Below, one piece after another: positions 18,238 through 25,750 of a stretch of DNA of 64,000 nt. Source of the DNA: Azospirillum rugosum (GTDB lineage: Bacteria > Pseudomonadota > Alphaproteobacteria > Azospirillales > Azospirillaceae); assembly GCF_017876155.1 (NCBI RefSeq), contig NZ_JAGINP010000013.1, positions 158,213-222,212 of the forward strand. The letters are read 5' to 3'. The first letter of the stretch is position 1; every line of letters begins with the position of its first letter. The translations under genes and the position numbers were made by a program. The notes beneath the pieces were generated by a model, which made no database searches, was not told the origin of the DNA, and was given only the letters and a program-made list of their open reading frames with translations.

Positions 18238-18738
18238 TCAGGATCCGCGGTGCTGCTTCGCGATCGGCTGCGAGAATTGCAGTTCGATGTCCCAGGGGAA
18301 GTGGATCCAGGTGTCCTGGCTGACTTCGGTGATGAAGGTGTCGACCAGCGGCCGGCCGGCCGGCTTGGCGTAGACGGTGGCGAAATGCGCCTTGGGCAGC
18401 ATCTTGCGCACGATCACCGCGGTCTTGCCGGTGTCCACCAGGTCATCGATGATCAGCCAGCCCTCGCCGTCGCCGGCGCCCGATGCCTCGACGCCCTTCA
18501 GGACCATCGCCTCGCGCTGGTTCTGGTGGTCGTAGCTCGACACGCAGACGGTGTCGATCAGGCGCAGCTCAAGCTCGCGCGCGATGATCGCGGCGGGGAC
18601 GAGGCCGCCGCGCGTCACCGCGACGATGCCCTTCCACGGGCCCTTGTCGATCAGGCGCCAGGCCAGTGCCTTGGCGTTGCGGTGAAGCTCCTCCCACGAC
18701 ACGGGGAAGTGCTTGTTGAAGGGAACGGCTTCGGGCAC
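18238..18738 (-). CDS. gpt: Xanthine-guanine phosphoribosyltransferase
   Basis: Purine salvage enzyme transferring PRPP to xanthine or guanine, probably membrane-associated in the cytoplasm. 166 residues, normal for the proteobacterial enzyme. The PRPP-binding motif WLIIDDLVDTGKT is present, preceded by VAVTRGGLVPA and VSSYDHQNQ. GTG at 18738 has GGAG ten bases upstream and gives the family-typical N-terminus (VPEAVPFNKHFPVSWEEL). It is monocistronic, ending in a strong intrinsic terminator. Confidence 0.93.
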   Translation of the reverse strand: MPEAVPFNKHFPVSWEELHRNAKALAWRLIDKGPWKGIVAVTRGGLVPAAIIARELELRLIDTVCVSSYDHQNQREAMVLKGVEASGAGDGEGWLIIDDLVDTGKTAVIVRKMLPKAHFATVYAKPAGRPLVDTFITEVSQDTWIHFPWDIELQFSQPIAKQHRGS

Positions 18739-18946
18739 GGCTCTGGTCTCCGAAAGAAACTTGCCGCCGCTTATAACGCAAGGCCGATGGGGGACGCAAT
18801 CCGGGGCTCCCGACCTGCCCGAATGGCCGGTTTGCGGTTCCGGCGCATGGGGTGAAAAAAGCGCTTGCGGCCCAAAACTCTTTTGAGTAAGTTGCGCGCC
18901 TCGACGCCGGATGGTCACCGACGACGTCGCGAAAAAGAAGCCGGAT

Positions 18947-19023
18947 GCGCCCGTAGCTCAGCTGGATAGAGCACCAGACTACGAATCTGGGGGTCAGGAG
19001 TTCGAATCTCTTCGGGCGCGCCA
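18947..19023 (+). tRNA. tRNA-Arg (ACG)
   Basis: Cloverleaf seen directly: acceptor stem GCGCCCG/CGGGCGC, D-arm with AGCTCAGCTGGATAGAGC, anticodon stem CCAGA/TCTGG with loop CTACGAA (anticodon ACG at 18981-18983), T-arm with GTTCGAATC, discriminator G and an encoded CCA. The A at position 34 would be deaminated to inosine to read CGU, CGC and CGA. Confidence 0.97.
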
Positions 19024-19043
19024 TTCTTCTTCCGGGATACATC

Positions 19044-19070
19044 AAGCCGCCGCAAGGCGGCTTTTGTTTT
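19044..19070 (+). terminator. Rho-independent terminator after tRNA-Arg
   Basis: AAGCCGCC-GCAA-GGCGGCTT stem-loop followed by TTGTTTT, 20 bases after the tRNA 3' end. Confidence 0.9.
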
Positions 19071-19084
19071 GCCCGGACGCAGCC

Positions 19085-19279
19085 TCAATGGCCTTTTTTC
19101 TTTGGCGTGCGAGTCGTCTTCGACCGCGTCTTGGCCTTGGTTGGCTTGGTCATCGCGTTCAGCATGGCGGCCTGATTGCGCTTGGCCGCCGCGGTGAACA
19201 GGCCGCTCCAGAAACCGACAGCCTGATTTGCCGCCCGGTTGGTCATGGACAGCCAGACGCTGCGCGGGCTTCCCTTCAT
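19085..19279 (-). CDS. Small basic Ala/Lys-rich hypothetical protein
   Basis: A 64-residue protein with an excellent ribosome site (GGAGGGGAAGAG directly before the ATG at 19279). It begins MKGSPRSVWLSMTNRAANQA and has a short amphipathic helical centre followed by a Lys/Arg/Thr tail ending TPKKKGH. The tail resembles nucleic-acid- or granule-binding basic tails of small alphaproteobacterial proteins, but no family is recognised. It is convergent with the tRNA-Arg unit. Confidence 0.6.
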   Translation of the reverse strand: MKGSPRSVWLSMTNRAANQAVGFWSGLFTAAAKRNQAAMLNAMTKPTKAKTRSKTTRTPKKKGH

Positions 19280-19359
19280 CTCTTCCCCTCCACGGATGTC
19301 ACGGATCTGTCCGGGACAACAGCGCGGGTGCGGGATCGGTCCCAAATCAGTCTCGGTCC

Positions 19360-19551
19360 TCAGGACGCGCGGCGTTGCCGCAGCCGTGACCAGGACATGG
19401 TCAGCCCGGCCTTTTCCGCACAGCCGTAATGCCAGGGGCGGTTTTCCGCGTCGCCGGCCCAATGGGGCTCGCCCGCCCGCATCGGCTGGCCGCAATGGCT
19501 GCAGGTGGGCCGGTCGGCGATCAGGGCGTCCAAACGGATCGACTGGTTCAT
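19360..19551 (-). CDS. Small zinc-ribbon-like hypothetical protein
   Basis: 63 residues with CSHCGQPM near residue 17 and WHYGCAEKAG near 41. This forms a C-x2-C...H-x2-C arrangement that could bind one zinc ion. ATG at 19551; the ribosome site is weak. It is a single small domain with no other features. The Cys/His spacing makes a real gene more likely than a chance frame. Partner and role unknown. Confidence 0.5.
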   Translation of the reverse strand: MNQSIRLDALIADRPTCSHCGQPMRAGEPHWAGDAENRPWHYGCAEKAGLTMSWSRLRQRRAS

Positions 19552-19925
19552 CGTGGGCTCGCGGCATTGTTTCAGACGGCAGCAAATGTTGCGGCGCGGA
19601 AATATGCCGCCGGAACGCCGCCGAGGAAACGTCGCAAAGGTGAAAGGTCCAGCCCAAGCCCTGAACGATGGGGTTATACCCGCGGTCCTGGCTCAGCTTG
19701 GTCCCGATCTTGCCCCCGGTCTTGCCCCCGATCTTGCCATTGTTTTTCAAGCCGGATTTGATCCGTCGCTGCCCCGGATTTGGCGCAGCGCTATCAGCCA
19801 TTCTTCATCACATGGTGATTCATATCCGCTTAACCATCCGCGCCTAACGTCCGCCGCCTTCGCAGATTTCTTTGCTGCAACGCAGCATTCCGGTGCCCCG
19901 CACAAGCGGGAGAAGGCGTCCGATC
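19552..19925. other. 374 bp intergenic region with 12-bp tandem repeats
   Basis: Contains the tandem repeat at 19703-19738 and an AT-richer stretch (about 19790-19880) that probably holds the promoter of the YgjV-like gene. No supported ORF. Confidence 0.5.
19703..19738. repeat. Three 12-bp tandem repeats
   Basis: CCCGATCTTGCC, CCCGGTCTTGCC, CCCGATCTTGCC in direct succession. An imperfect extra unit may precede them. Confidence 0.75.
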
Positions 19926-20477
19926 ATGGTTTTCCTGTTGCACTACATGCCGCACCTGTCGCTCGTCGCGGCGACGGGGCTTGCCGGGCTCGCGCTGGGC
20001 ACGCTGTCCACGCTGCTGCAGGACCGGCGCATGATCCTGGCGGCGCAGGCCGGTGCCGCCGCGCTGTTCGTCATCCATTTTCTGTGCCTGGGCGCCCACA
20101 CGGGCATGCTGATGTCGGTGCTCGGCCTCCTGCAACTGGCGACCGCCTACCCGGAGGAGCGGCCGCGCTGGCTCGGCGTCGCCTTCGCACTGACCGTTCC
20201 GGCGGCGCTGGCGGTGGCGGCTGCAACGTGGCAGGGGCCGATGTCGGCCCTGTCGGCGGCAGGCTTCATCCTGGGCACGATCGGCCGCTGGCAGAACACG
20301 GTCGGGACCATGCGCCTGTTCTTCCTGACCTCCACGGTCGTCGGCGCCGGTCACAACATGCTGGCCGGTTCGGCCTTCGGCCTCGCGTCGGACGCCATGG
20401 TCCTGTCCGGCCATCTCTGGAGCCTGTGGCGCGACCGCTCCGCCACCCGCCACCCCGCGGCGCTGGCCGCGTCCTGA
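19926..20477 (+). CDS. YgjV-like inner membrane protein
   Basis: 183 residues, predicted polytopic with about six hydrophobic segments and alternating short loops. It matches the pattern of the bacterial inner membrane protein family typified by YgjV: paired helices around SVLGLLQLATAY and a conserved loop GTIGRWQNTVGTMRLFFL. ATG at 19926 is preceded by GGAGAAGG. Function is unknown in the family. It is followed by a bidirectional terminator shared with the DUF892 gene. Confidence 0.75.
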   Translation: MVFLLHYMPHLSLVAATGLAGLALGTLSTLLQDRRMILAAQAGAAALFVIHFLCLGAHTGMLMSVLGLLQLATAYPEERPRWLGVAFALTVPAALAVAAATWQGPMSALSAAGFILGTIGRWQNTVGTMRLFFLTSTVVGAGHNMLAGSAFGLASDAMVLSGHLWSLWRDRSATRHPAALAAS

Positions 20478-20487
20478 TGACCGCACC

Positions 20488-20518
20488 GGCCTGGGGAGAC
20501 ACGCGTCTTCCCCAGGCC
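20488..20518. terminator. Bidirectional hairpin between convergent genes
   Basis: GGCCTGGGGA (20488-20497) pairs perfectly with TCCCCAGGCC (20509-20518). It lies 11 bases after one stop and 11 before the other, serving both convergent genes. Confidence 0.7.
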
Positions 20519-20528
20519 ATAGGCAGCC

Positions 20529-21044
20529 TCAGCGCTTGGCTTCCGCCACGCCGGCGGTTTCCTTGCGCTCCAGATAGGTCTTGGTCAGCTGGGGCAGGCG
20601 CTGTTCCAGCCAGGCGGCCATCTCCAGTTCCTCGTCCAGGCTCTGCTTCAGCGTCCGGGCGATGTCCGGTTCACCGGCCTGTTCCGCCGCCGCAATGAGC
20701 GAGCGGTAGTTGGCGATCTCGAAATGCTCGAACGAGTAGTCGAAGATCGCCGCCTTGACGATCTCGTCGGACGTGATCACGCCGGACAGGGACTGCGCGT
20801 TCCCGATCAGCATGGCGACGCCGGTCTTGATGGCCGAGGTGTCGGTGCCAAGCTTTTGCAGGCACTGCTTCAGGCGGTCGGCCTGCCGGTTCGACACTTC
20901 GATGTGCTCCTGCACCTTCGCCAGCACCTCCGGGTAGTTCTTGATGCGCTCGGCCTGCCGCTCCAGCATCTCCACGGCCTGGCTCTCCATGCCGTGCGCG
21001 TCGCGCAGCCAGTCGATCAGGGTTTCTTTGCTGCTGTTGGCCAC
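20529..21044 (-). CDS. DUF892 (YciE/YciF-type) ferritin-like protein
   Basis: 171-residue four-helix-bundle protein of the YciE/YciF family, members of which are made under general stress. Recognised from the opening ETLIDWLRDAHGMESQAVEM, the repeated E/H positions expected for a ferritin-like di-iron site (MESQ, EHIEVS, FEHFEIANY, LDEELEMAAW), and its length. GTG at 21044 with GGAGAG upstream. Divergent from the DUF2383 gene across 194 bp, so both may be co-regulated. Confidence 0.88.
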   Translation of the reverse strand: MANSSKETLIDWLRDAHGMESQAVEMLERQAERIKNYPEVLAKVQEHIEVSNRQADRLKQCLQKLGTDTSAIKTGVAMLIGNAQSLSGVITSDEIVKAAIFDYSFEHFEIANYRSLIAAAEQAGEPDIARTLKQSLDEELEMAAWLEQRLPQLTKTYLERKETAGVAEAKR

Positions 21045-21238
21045 GTCGTCTCTCCGTCGTTTCGTTTTGGGGTTTCGTTCTCGGAACGCCCTCCATCGGG
21101 CTTGCCCCGCTCAACAGGCCGGATGCTGATCCGTTACCGAGGGCCGTTACCGAGGGGGGTACCGGGAGAGGTGCGAGGAACCTTTGGCGCGGCTGGAGGT
21201 TGACCGTTCCGAAGGGCAGCACGCCAGGGAGAGCGGCC

Positions 21239-21685
21239 ATGATGGGGAAGGACGAGATCGTCGACACGCTCAACGATCTCATTCGCATCGTCGAGGACAG
21301 CCACGAGGCTTACCGCCAAGCCGCCGAGACGGTGCAGGAAGACGATCTGAAGGCTCTGTTCAACGATTTGGCCGCCCAGCGCGGCGCCATCGTTCGGGAA
21401 CTGCAACGGTTGGTCGCCGAGCAGGGCGGGGCGCCGGACATGGGCGGCACCGTCATCGGCGGCGCGCACCGCTTCTTCCTGGAGCTGAAGAACAACGTGC
21501 TGGGCCACGACCGCGAGGCCATCCTGAACGAGGTGCAGCGCGGCGAGACGGAATGCGTCACCCGCTACGACGCGGCCCTGGAGAAGGAACTTCCGCTGCC
21601 GATCACCGCGGTGGTGGCGCAGCATCTCGACCGCATCCGGGTCGACCGGGATCGCATGACAATGTTGCGCGGGGCGACGGCCTGA
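21239..21685 (+). CDS. DUF2383/PA2169-type helical bundle protein
   Basis: 148 residues, an all-helical bundle of the PA2169 family with the pattern DTLNDLIRIVEDSHEAYRQA, LFNDLAAQRGAIVREL and a third helix GETECVTRYDAALEKEL. These proteins resemble ferritin-like bundles and are often stress-induced; no catalytic role is established. ATG at 21239 follows GGGAGAG; an ATG one codon later is equally possible. Pairing with the divergent DUF892 gene suggests a shared stress response. Confidence 0.85.
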   Translation: MMGKDEIVDTLNDLIRIVEDSHEAYRQAAETVQEDDLKALFNDLAAQRGAIVRELQRLVAEQGGAPDMGGTVIGGAHRFFLELKNNVLGHDREAILNEVQRGETECVTRYDAALEKELPLPITAVVAQHLDRIRVDRDRMTMLRGATA

Positions 21686-21792
21686 TCCTTTGGATTAATC
21701 CGTCCTGTTGTGGTGTTTGTTATGGTGCGGCGCACACATGAAGCGTGCCGCCGCCGCGCTTCGACACACACCTCGTCAAGGACGCCACCATC

Positions 21793-22017
21793 ATGACCGC
21801 CCCCGCTCTGGTCGCTGAAGATCTCGTTGTTGAGGGCGCCTTTGCCCTGTACCGGGCGGAAAACCCGCACCGCGTCGCCGAATTCGGCAAGGGCAACAAC
21901 GCCGAAGCGGCCATCGCCGCCGATTTCGAGACCTACAAGGGCCGCTACGTCCGCAAGTTCCAGGACCTGCGCGCCGCGCTGGAGGGGTTGGGGCTGGCGG
22001 TGGTGCGGGGGGCGTGA
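21793..22017 (+). CDS. Small hypothetical protein, 74 residues
   Basis: Starts MTAPALVAEDLVVEGAFALY, continues with a charged helical stretch (YKGRYVRKFQDLRAALEGL) and ends VVRGA. ATG at 21793 has AAGGA ten bases upstream; an in-frame GTG at 21745 would add 16 residues. No signal peptide or cysteines. Family not recognised. The gene ends just before a GC-rich inverted repeat. Confidence 0.55.
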   Translation: MTAPALVAEDLVVEGAFALYRAENPHRVAEFGKGNNAEAAIAADFETYKGRYVRKFQDLRAALEGLGLAVVRGA

Positions 22018-22024
22018 GGCCCGC

Positions 22025-22147
22025 ATTGCCCCCACCCTCCCGCTTCGCGGGTCCCTCCCTCCCCCGCTGCGCAGGGGAGGGCTTTGATTGCGGAGCCGGC
22101 GGAGTTCCCTCCCCTGCGAAGCGGGGGAGGGGTAGGGTGGGGGCAAT
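22025..22147. repeat. Inverted repeat element with ATTGCCCCCACCCT termini
   Basis: A 123-bp element whose 14-bp ends ATTGCCCCCACCCT and AGGGTGGGGGCAAT are perfect inverted repeats. Inner arms CCCTCCCCCGCTGCGC/GCGAAGCGGGGGAGGG also pair. Related to 16253-16357. There is no transposase; it looks like a non-autonomous palindromic element. Confidence 0.75.
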
Positions 22148-22158
22148 ACGTCCCCGAC

Positions 22159-22350
22159 CTACACCCCCACCGCCGCGCGCCTTCCCTCCAGCTCCACCAA
22201 CAGCGCGCGTTTCGCCTCATCCGCCATCGTCTTCCACGCGCGGATTTCGGCCAGCGTGCGCAGGCAGCCGATGCAGTGCGACCGGTCCTCGGTCATCTTG
22301 CAGACGCTGACGCAGGGGGAGGGCACGGTGGGTTCAAGTCCGACGGTCAT
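22159..22350 (-). CDS. DUF1289 family small Cys-rich protein
   Basis: 63 residues with the DUF1289 signature SPCVSVCKMTEDRSHCIGCL followed by RTLAEIRAW: four Cys in C-x3-C...C-x2-C spacing, probably binding a metal. ATG at 22350 is used; an in-frame TTG at 22362 is possible. The ribosome site is weak. Function of the family is unknown; members are usually orphan small genes in proteobacteria. Confidence 0.8.
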   Translation of the reverse strand: MTVGLEPTVPSPCVSVCKMTEDRSHCIGCLRTLAEIRAWKTMADEAKRALLVELEGRRAAVGV

Positions 22351-22364
22351 TCCGGATACCAAAT

Positions 22365-22396
22365 GAAAACGGGACGGCCATAGGGCCGCCCCGTCC
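22365..22396 (-). terminator. Terminator of the korA-korB-ferritin operon
   Basis: Minus-strand hairpin built on GGACGG/CCGTCC arms (22391-22396 and 22372-22377) with an inner GGCC/GGCC pair, followed by CGTTTTCATTT. Lies 24 bases after the last stop. Confidence 0.65.
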
Positions 22397-22419
22397 TTAC
22401 CATTCCCGTCTGAGGGGCC

Positions 22420-22953
22420 TCAATCCGAAATGTTGGGCGGATCGGGATCCTCGTCCCAGCCTTCCTTCGGGGCCGGGTAGCGCTCCAGCCACTTGCGGAC
22501 CAGGGCGACGTGGCCGGCTTCCTCGTCCGCGAACTCGCGGGCGAGGCGGGCGACCTCCGGGTCCTTGGTCTCGGCGGCGACCGAGGCGTAGTAGTTGTTG
22601 CCCTGGTGCTCGCTCAGCAGCGCCATCTTCAGGGCGTGGTGCGGCTTCATCAGGTAGTGGGCGTTCTCGAAGGCCGCGGCCTCCGGCGACTCCTTGGTGG
22701 CGTCCCACTGGAACTCCCAGGGGGCGACCTTCGGCAGCGAGCCGTATTCGCGGGCGAGCTGCTTCACCTCTTCCGCGTGCTTCACCGAGTAGCCCGCGAG
22801 GTCGCGGAACAGCTTGGCGACCTCCACGTTGTTGTGGGCCTCCATGCTGTCGGCCAGCTCGTTGTAGCGGTCGGCCGCCTCGATCTCCAGCTCCAGGGCG
22901 TGGGCCAGGAACAGGCCCACGTTGGACGCGCCATTCTCGACTTTCGCCTTCAT
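22420..22953 (-). CDS. Ferritin-like (rubrerythrin-type) diiron protein coupled to KorB
   Basis: 177 residues. Four-helix-bundle pattern with two Glu/His half-sites: LELEIEAADRYNELAD (~19-34) and SVKHAEEVKQL in the first pair, MALLSEHQGNNYY and FADEEAGHVALVRKW in the second. It lacks the C-terminal rubredoxin domain of classical rubrerythrin. The ATG at 22953 overlaps the korB stop (ATGA), so it is translated with the oxidoreductase. Likely role (inferred): peroxide or oxygen scavenging, or iron handling for the oxygen-sensitive KorAB enzyme. Confidence 0.85.
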   Translation of the reverse strand: MKAKVENGASNVGLFLAHALELEIEAADRYNELADSMEAHNNVEVAKLFRDLAGYSVKHAEEVKQLAREYGSLPKVAPWEFQWDATKESPEAAAFENAHYLMKPHHALKMALLSEHQGNNYYASVAAETKDPEVARLAREFADEEAGHVALVRKWLERYPAPKEGWDEDPDPPNISD

Positions 22954-23792
22954 ACCGCGAACCTCTCTTCGATCTGGGCGATGGTGTGGCTGTCCTTCGA
23001 CGCCGGCTGGAACGGCCGGCGGTTGCCGGCCAGGAAGATGCCGAGCCCGAAGCCGTCGTCCTCCAGGACGGCGCGCATCGCCTCGTTCGGGTCGTCCGTC
23101 GGCTCGCGGCCGTAGGGGTGGACCGTGCTCTTCCAGTTGCGCTGCTCCGGGCGGAAGGTGACGCACGGGGACAGGATGTGGATGACGGAGAAGCCGGGGT
23201 GCTTCACGCCCGCCACGATCAGGCGCGCGACCTCGTTCGGGTCGTTGGAGAAGCCGCGGGCGACGAAGTTCGCGCCGCAGGCCAGAGCCAGCGCGACCGG
23301 CTGGATCGGGTTCACGCCCGGGCCTTCCGGCGTCAGCTTCGATTCGCACCAGTCGGACTCGGTGGTCGGCGAGGCCTGGCCCTTGGTCATGCCGTAGACC
23401 TGGTTGTCCATGACGATGTAGGTCATGTCCACGTTGCGCCGGCAGGCGTGCAGGAAGTGGCCGCCGCCGATGGAGAAGCCGTCGCCGTCGCCACCGAAGA
23501 TCAGCACGTCCAGCTCCGGACGGGCCAGCTTCACGCCCGCGGCCACGGGCAGCGAGCGGCCGTGCACGGTGTGGTAGCCATAGACGCTGGTGTAGGCGGG
23601 AATGCGCGACGAGCAGCCGATGCCCGACACCACGACGGTGTTTTCACGCTTCAGCCCCATGTTGGCCATGGCGCGGGTGATGCCGGCCAGCACGGAGTAA
23701 TCGCCGCAGCCGGGGCACCAGATGGGCTTCACGTCGGACTTGTAGTCGTGCGGCATCGGGCCGACGACGTCCTCGGTCAGGTGGGTATCCAT
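22950..23792 (-). CDS. korB: 2-oxoglutarate:ferredoxin oxidoreductase-type beta subunit
   Basis: 280 residues. Binds thiamine diphosphate and a 4Fe-4S cluster. Visible motifs: KPIWCPGCGDYSVL with two cluster Cys, SGIGCSSRIP, the TPP-Mg site GGDGDGFSIGG with MDNQVYGMTKGQ, and a further Cys in LSPCVTF. Together with KorA it oxidatively decarboxylates a 2-oxoacid (probably 2-oxoglutarate), passing electrons to ferredoxin. It starts 20 bases after korA and overlaps the ferritin-like gene. Confidence 0.93.
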   Translation of the reverse strand: MDTHLTEDVVGPMPHDYKSDVKPIWCPGCGDYSVLAGITRAMANMGLKRENTVVVSGIGCSSRIPAYTSVYGYHTVHGRSLPVAAGVKLARPELDVLIFGGDGDGFSIGGGHFLHACRRNVDMTYIVMDNQVYGMTKGQASPTTESDWCESKLTPEGPGVNPIQPVALALACGANFVARGFSNDPNEVARLIVAGVKHPGFSVIHILSPCVTFRPEQRNWKSTVHPYGREPTDDPNEAMRAVLEDDGFGLGIFLAGNRRPFQPASKDSHTIAQIEERFAV

Positions 23793-23812
23793 GTCGTTCG
23801 TGCTCCGGCCGG

Positions 23813-25534
23813 TCAGATCAGGGAAAGAAGCGTCTCGTGAACCTCACGCGCGCGGATCGGCAGCGGGCCGGGGCGGCTGAACACCGACACCTCGCCCGGC
23901 AGGTCGTAATGCCCGCGGAGGAACTTGTGGAACTGGGCGCCGTGCGTCTGCTCGACGACCAGGACCTTCGTGACGCCTTCCAGCGCCGCGGCCAGCTTGG
24001 ACGGCTGCACCGGGGAGATCAGGCGGATGGCGACCAGACGGGCCTTCTTGCCCGCGGCCTGAAGGCGCCGCACCGCCTCGCGCGCCGGACCCGTCGCCGA
24101 ACCCCAGGTGACGACGGCGATCTCGCCCTCGCCCTCAATGTCGGCCCAGGCGTCGCCGAAGTCGAAGCTGGTCAGCTTGCGCAGACGCTTGTCCAGCTGC
24201 TTCTGGTGGTCGGACGCCTGCGAGGACGGCAGGGCGTTCTCCGCATGCTCCAGACCGTCGGCGGTGTGCTCGCCGCCCGGCATGCCGGGGATGGCGGCCG
24301 GTGAGATGCCCGATTCGGTGTTGGCGTAGCGCTTGTACTTGTCCTCGCCGCCCAGATCGGTCGCCAGCAGGCGCTTGGCCGTGTAGGGGGCGTCGGCCGG
24401 CTTGTCGATGATGGCGCGCGACTGGCCCATGGCCTGGTCGGACAGGACGATGGCCGGGGTCTGCAGGGCCTCGGCCAGATGCACCGCCCACTGGGTGGTG
24501 AACAGGCAGTCGCCGATGGAGGTCGGGCCGACCACCAGGTGCGGGGCGTCGCCGTGCAGGCCGTAGACGGCGATGTTCAGGTCGGACTGTTCGGACTTGG
24601 TCGGGATGCCGGTCGAGGGACCGCCGCGTTGCACGTCGACGATCACCACCGGGGTCTCGGACGCCACGCCCAGGCCGATGCACTCGGTCATCAGCGACAG
24701 GCCGGGGCCGGCGGTCGCGGTGATGGACGGCACGCCGCTGAAGGAGGCGCCCAGGCACATGGCGATGGAGGCCAGCTCGTCCTCCGCCTGCACCAGCTTG
24801 CCGCCGGTCTTGGCGAGGTTGGGGGCCAGCCACTCCAGGATCTCGGTCGCGGGGGTGATCGGGTAGGCGGCGCAGAACTTCACCCCGCCCTTCAGGGCGC
24901 CCAGGCCGGCGGCCTCGTTGCCGGAGATGTTCCAGCGGGTGGCGCCGTCCTTGTTCGGGGCGGCCAGCTCCAGGCCCAGGTTCCAGCCCGCGACTTCCTT
25001 CGATCCGGCGTCGATGCCGGCGTTGGAAGCCTGGATGGCGGCGTCGCCCTTCTTGCCCAGCGCCTTCTGGATCACCGCGTCGATGCCCGCGCGCGGCAGG
25101 CCGATGATCGCGGCGACGGCGCCCAGGCCGACCATGTTGACGCGGCCGCCGGGGATCTTGCCGGCCAGCTCCTTGATGGGCAGCTCGACCTGCTTGGCGC
25201 CGCTGGCGGCCAGCACCGCCGGCACCTCGCCCTGGCTCGGGTCGGTGATGATGACGCTCTTGTCCGACAGCGGCAGCTCGGCGGCGAAGCGTTCCACATT
25301 CTGCCAGTCGAAGGCGATGATGATGTCGAAGCGGTCCCCGGGACCATGAACCGGCGTCGGCGACAGGCGAACCAGGGCGGCGGCCTCGCCACCCCGGATC
25401 TGCGGGCCGGTGGACCGCGACATCAAACCGTACCATCCCACGTTGGCGGCGGCATCCAGCAGCATCTGTCCGGCGGTCATCGCGCCGGCGCCACCGCTGC
25501 CCACCAGGGCAATCGTGACCGAGTCCACTGTCAT
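23813..25534 (-). CDS. korA: 2-oxoglutarate:ferredoxin oxidoreductase-type alpha subunit (gamma-alpha fusion)
   Basis: 573 residues. The N-terminal ~190 residues form the gamma-type domain (VGSGGAGAMTAGQMLLDAAA, then GPQIRGGEAAALVRLS). The alpha domain begins near 215 with KFCAAYPITPATEILEWLA and includes EDELASIAMCLGASFSG and RGGPSTGIPTKSEQSDL. The ATG has AAGGGATAAGC upstream. It is first of three genes with korB and a ferritin-like gene. Function: CoA-dependent 2-oxoacid oxidation coupled to ferredoxin, relevant to the reductive/oxidative TCA cycle and electron supply for nitrogen fixation; the exact substrate is inferred from the family. Confidence 0.93.
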   Translation of the reverse strand: MTVDSVTIALVGSGGAGAMTAGQMLLDAAANVGWYGLMSRSTGPQIRGGEAAALVRLSPTPVHGPGDRFDIIIAFDWQNVERFAAELPLSDKSVIITDPSQGEVPAVLAASGAKQVELPIKELAGKIPGGRVNMVGLGAVAAIIGLPRAGIDAVIQKALGKKGDAAIQASNAGIDAGSKEVAGWNLGLELAAPNKDGATRWNISGNEAAGLGALKGGVKFCAAYPITPATEILEWLAPNLAKTGGKLVQAEDELASIAMCLGASFSGVPSITATAGPGLSLMTECIGLGVASETPVVIVDVQRGGPSTGIPTKSEQSDLNIAVYGLHGDAPHLVVGPTSIGDCLFTTQWAVHLAEALQTPAIVLSDQAMGQSRAIIDKPADAPYTAKRLLATDLGGEDKYKRYANTESGISPAAIPGMPGGEHTADGLEHAENALPSSQASDHQKQLDKRLRKLTSFDFGDAWADIEGEGEIAVVTWGSATGPAREAVRRLQAAGKKARLVAIRLISPVQPSKLAAALEGVTKVLVVEQTHGAQFHKFLRGHYDLPGEVSVFSRPGPLPIRAREVHETLLSLI

Positions 25535-25625
25535 TGCTTATCCCTTGCGTCCGAATGTGAGTCGCCCGACGCGCGTACGGCTACGTCACCAGTGCGGAGC
25601 AAGGGAATGATCTGGCGCAATTGGC

Positions 25626-25655
25626 GCGGTTGCGGCAGCAATTTGCCGCAACCGC
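25626..25655. repeat. Perfect 12-bp inverted repeat upstream of korA
   Basis: GCGGTTGCGGCA and TGCCGCAACCGC separated by GCAATT. It sits between the sulfite-oxidase-like gene stop and the korA start. No T-run follows on either strand, so it could be an operator or a weak terminator. Confidence 0.6.
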
Positions 25656-25663
25656 CGTCTCAA

Positions 25664-25676
25664 CTGGTCTTACCAG
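25664..25676. promoter_or_regulatory. Candidate GntR/FadR-type operator upstream of korA
   Basis: CTGGTCTTACCAG is a perfect 5-bp dyad with a 3-base centre, matching the TGGT-N3-ACCA core of PdhR/LldR-like regulators. It lies 130 bp upstream of the korA start. Confidence 0.35.
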
Positions 25677-25750
25677 CCGGCGGCCGTCGTCGTTTCATGA
25701 CGCTCGACCTGAAGAACGCGCCTTTGTTCTTCTGCCGGAATGTTGTCGTT

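Noticed and set aside
18947..19070. tRNA-Arg as a possible phage or island attachment site
   Set aside because: No integrase gene and no repeat of the tRNA 3' end is seen nearby.
19085..19801. 238-residue minus-strand frame read as one protein
   Set aside because: The upstream two thirds is low-complexity repeat translation (GKIGGKTGGK). Only the last 64 codons have a ribosome site and are annotated as a small gene.
21177..21208. GGAAC ... CGTT, possible general stress (EcfG) promoter upstream of the DUF2383 gene
   Set aside because: The spacing is 23 bases instead of the 16-17 expected.
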